Assembly (NCBI GenBank): GCA_947463285.1
Contig: CANHTV010000050.1
Span: forward strand, 1-13,845
Origin: Verrucomicrobiaceae bacterium
GTDB taxonomy: Bacteria; Verrucomicrobiota; Verrucomicrobiia; Verrucomicrobiales; Verrucomicrobiaceae
DNA length: 13,845 bases
Reading direction: 5' to 3'
Below, in pieces: positions 12,072-13,845 of this stretch; positions within the stretch are counted from its first letter, which is position 1; each line of letters begins with the position of its first letter. Under the pieces are notes generated by a model. It saw only the letters and a program-made list of their open reading frames with translations, was not told where the DNA came from and did not search any database. A program made the position numbers and the translations under genes.

Positions 12072-13845
12072 ATGAGCGCCGAGACCCCTGCCAAGAAGAA
12101 CTACAAAGACACCGTCCGCCTGCCGAAGACCGACTTCCCCATGAAGGCGGATCTCGTGACTCGCGAGCCTCAGCGCCTGGCCAAATGGGAAGCGGGTGGC
12201 CTTTATCAGCGCATCATGAAACAGGCTGCCGGACGCCCGAAGTTCGTCCTGCATGACGGCCCGCCCTTTGCCAATGGCGACGTCCACATGGGCACCGCCC
12301 TGAACAAAGTGCTGAAGGACCTCATCGTGAAGTCCAAGACCATGGCTGGCTTTCACGCCCCCTACATCCCCGGCTGGGATTGCCACGGTCTGCCCATCGA
12401 GTTCAAAGTCGTCAAGGAAGCCAAGGACCTCGCCCCTGCGGAAGTCCGCACACGCTCGGAAGCCTACGCCCGCAAGTTCATCGACATCCAGCGCCAGTCC
12501 TTCAAGCGTCTCGGCGTTTTCGGTGACTGGGAGAACCCCTACCTCACGCTCGCGCCGACCTATGAGGCCGACATCATGCGCACCTTTGCCAAGTTCTTGG
12601 AAAAAGGCCTCGTCTATCGCGCCAAGCGCCCTGTTCTCTGGAGTTACGGTGCCCAGACCGCCCTTGCGGAAGCTGAGGTGGAGTACAAGGAAAAGACCTC
12701 CCCGGCGATCTATGTGAAGTTTGCTCTGCCTGATGGCAATCACCTCGTCATCTGGACCACCACGCCCTGGACCCTGCCTGCCAACCTCGGTATCGCTTTG
12801 CATCCTGACTTTGACTACACCGCCGCTAGCTTCACCCATGAAGACGGCCGCAGTGAAAAGCTCATCCTCGCGAACTCCCGCATCGAGGCCTTCAGCGCCA
12901 GCACCGGCTTCAAGCTGGATGCCGCCCAGCCGACCACGAAGCTCAAAGGCAAAGATCTCCTAGGAAGCGAAGCCCAGCATCCCTTCCTGCCGCGCACGTC
13001 GAAGGTCATCAACGCCCTCTTTGTCACCGATGACGCCGGCACCGGCGCTGTCCACATGGCCCCCGGCCACGGCGCGGACGACTACATCGCTGGTAAAGAA
13101 AATGGCCTCGACATCCTGTCTCCTGTCGATGACGCGGGCTGCTTCACCGCCGAGTGCGGTTTGCCCGAGTTCGTTGGTCAGCACGTCTTCAAAAGCAACG
13201 AAGGCATCATCGCCATCCTCGAGGGCAAAGGCGCGCTCTTGGGCAACGAGAAATACGTTCATCAGTATCCTCATTGCTGGCGCTCCAAGACCCCCATCAT
13301 CTTCCGTGCCGTCCCGCAGTTCTTCATCCGTATCGCCGCCTTCCGCGACGAAGCCCTGAAGGCCATCGACACCGTGAACTGGCTGCCCGCTTGGGGCCGC
13401 AACCGCATCTACGGCACTGTCGAAAGCCGTCCCGATTGGTGCATCTCCCGCCAGCGCACCTGGGGCGTCCCGCTGCCTATTTTCTACGATGCCGAAGGCC
13501 AGGCCATCATGGATCACACCATCTCCCTGAAGGTCGCCGACGCTGTCGAGACGCATGGCACCAACCTCTGGTTTGAAAAAGACGATGCTTTTTGGAGCGA
13601 CCTCGTCGGTCTGCCTGAGGGCAGCAAGCGCTGCAAAGACACGCTTGACGTCTGGATTGACTCCGGTTCCTCCTCCGTCGCCGTTTTGGATCGCCACCCC
13701 GAGCTCTACTGCCCAGCCGATGTCTATATCGAAGGCACTGACCAGCATCGCGGCTGGTTCCAGAGCAGCCTCATGGTCAGCGTCGCCGTCCGCGGCATCG
13801 CCCCCTACAAGACCGTCATCACCAACGGTTTCGTCGTCGATACCA
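12072..13845 (+). CDS. ileS: Isoleucyl-tRNA synthetase, N-terminal part (cut by window edge)
   Basis: 591 codons are present without interruption; the gene runs off the right edge before the KMSKS loop. The class I catalytic motif is in LHDGPPFANGDVHMGTALNK (60-79); it reads HMGT where most IleS proteins have HxGH. The entry YIPGWDCHGLPIE follows. The CP1 editing domain is recognisable by IWTTTPWTLPAN (227-238) and GTGAVHMAPGHGADDY (323-338). Later catalytic-core text includes SRQRTWGVPLPIF, LDVWIDSGSSS and YIEGTDQHRGWFQSS, all characteristic of IleS rather than ValRS or LeuRS. The enzyme charges tRNA-Ile in the cytoplasm and edits misactivated valine. The ATG at 12072 is the only sensible start, given the promoter 20 nt upstream and the family N-terminus. 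Confidence 0.97.
   Translation, partial: MSAETPAKKNYKDTVRLPKTDFPMKADLVTREPQRLAKWEAGGLYQRIMKQAAGRPKFVLHDGPPFANGDVHMGTALNKVLKDLIVKSKTMAGFHAPYIPGWDCHGLPIEFKVVKEAKDLAPAEVRTRSEAYARKFIDIQRQSFKRLGVFGDWENPYLTLAPTYEADIMRTFAKFLEKGLVYRAKRPVLWSYGAQTALAEAEVEYKEKTSPAIYVKFALPDGNHLVIWTTTPWTLPANLGIALHPDFDYTAASFTHEDGRSEKLILANSRIEAFSASTGFKLDAAQPTTKLKGKDLLGSEAQHPFLPRTSKVINALFVTDDAGTGAVHMAPGHGADDYIAGKENGLDILSPVDDAGCFTAECGLPEFVGQHVFKSNEGIIAILEGKGALLGNEKYVHQYPHCWRSKTPIIFRAVPQFFIRIAAFRDEALKAIDTVNWLPAWGRNRIYGTVESRPDWCISRQRTWGVPLPIFYDAEGQAIMDHTISLKVADAVETHGTNLWFEKDDAFWSDLVGLPEGSKRCKDTLDVWIDSGSSSVAVLDRHPELYCPADVYIEGTDQHRGWFQSSLMVSVAVRGIAPYKTVITNGFVVDT

Noticed and set aside
12015..13748. Two minus-strand open frames (12015-12839 and 12960-13748)
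   Set aside because: Both are antisense to ileS, which is unbroken from 12072 to the window end.
1..13845. CRISPR array, tRNA or rRNA genes
   Set aside because: No spaced direct repeats and no tRNA-like or rRNA-like sequence was seen on either strand, though this was by eye only.

Overview
The window most likely comes from a member of the Verrucomicrobiota (Prosthecobacter/Verrucomicrobium-like), a lineage I infer rather than prove. The evidence is the gene mix: a secreted sulfatase, an esterase, a DUF1501 protein with a Tat signal and a cytochrome-c/DUF1587-type protein, a set typical of Planctomycetes and Verrucomicrobia. Moderately high GC, scarce Shine-Dalgarno sites and small secreted proteins without close relatives also fit.

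Layout. Positions 1-5525 are a minus-strand block, read right to left: a small basic protein, a nucleotidyltransferase-like gene broken by one frameshift in a C5 run, and a DUF1501 protein 6 nt further on. A 371-nt gap follows that holds a decayed IS200-type/RAYT transposase fragment abutting an inverted pair of related palindromes (REPIN-like). Then come an esterase and a sulfatase sharing an ATGA overlap, and the start of a haem-c DUF1587-family protein that leaves the window. Positions 5737-6636 (minus) hold a secreted cysteine-bearing protein with a possible double-psi beta-barrel region. An orphan 79-codon ORF (6856-7095, plus) converges on a minus-strand pair: a secreted fibronectin-III protein with a toxin-like C-terminus (7376-8173), overlapped by one base by a zinc-ribbon gene (7104-7376). 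From 8323 everything is on the plus strand: a secreted two-domain beta-sandwich protein, a membrane-anchored endonuclease/exonuclease/phosphatase-family protein, L-aspartate oxidase (nadB) and the first 591 codons of isoleucyl-tRNA synthetase (ileS).

How the genes work together. The left block looks like export-linked breakdown of a sulfated or acylated polymer, with the sulfatase and esterase translationally coupled. The nucleotidyltransferase pair resembles a toxin-antitoxin cassette placed at the head of the DUF1501 transcript. The right part is housekeeping (NAD and isoleucyl-tRNA synthesis).

The most useful observations beyond the gene list are the REPIN-like pair next to a RAYT remnant, the toxin-like secreted protein with an overlapping small partner gene, and a recurrent promoter form (TTGCSY, 17-18 nt, then a weak -10, often YAGTCT). 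The promoters settle several start codons and imply very short or absent 5' leaders.
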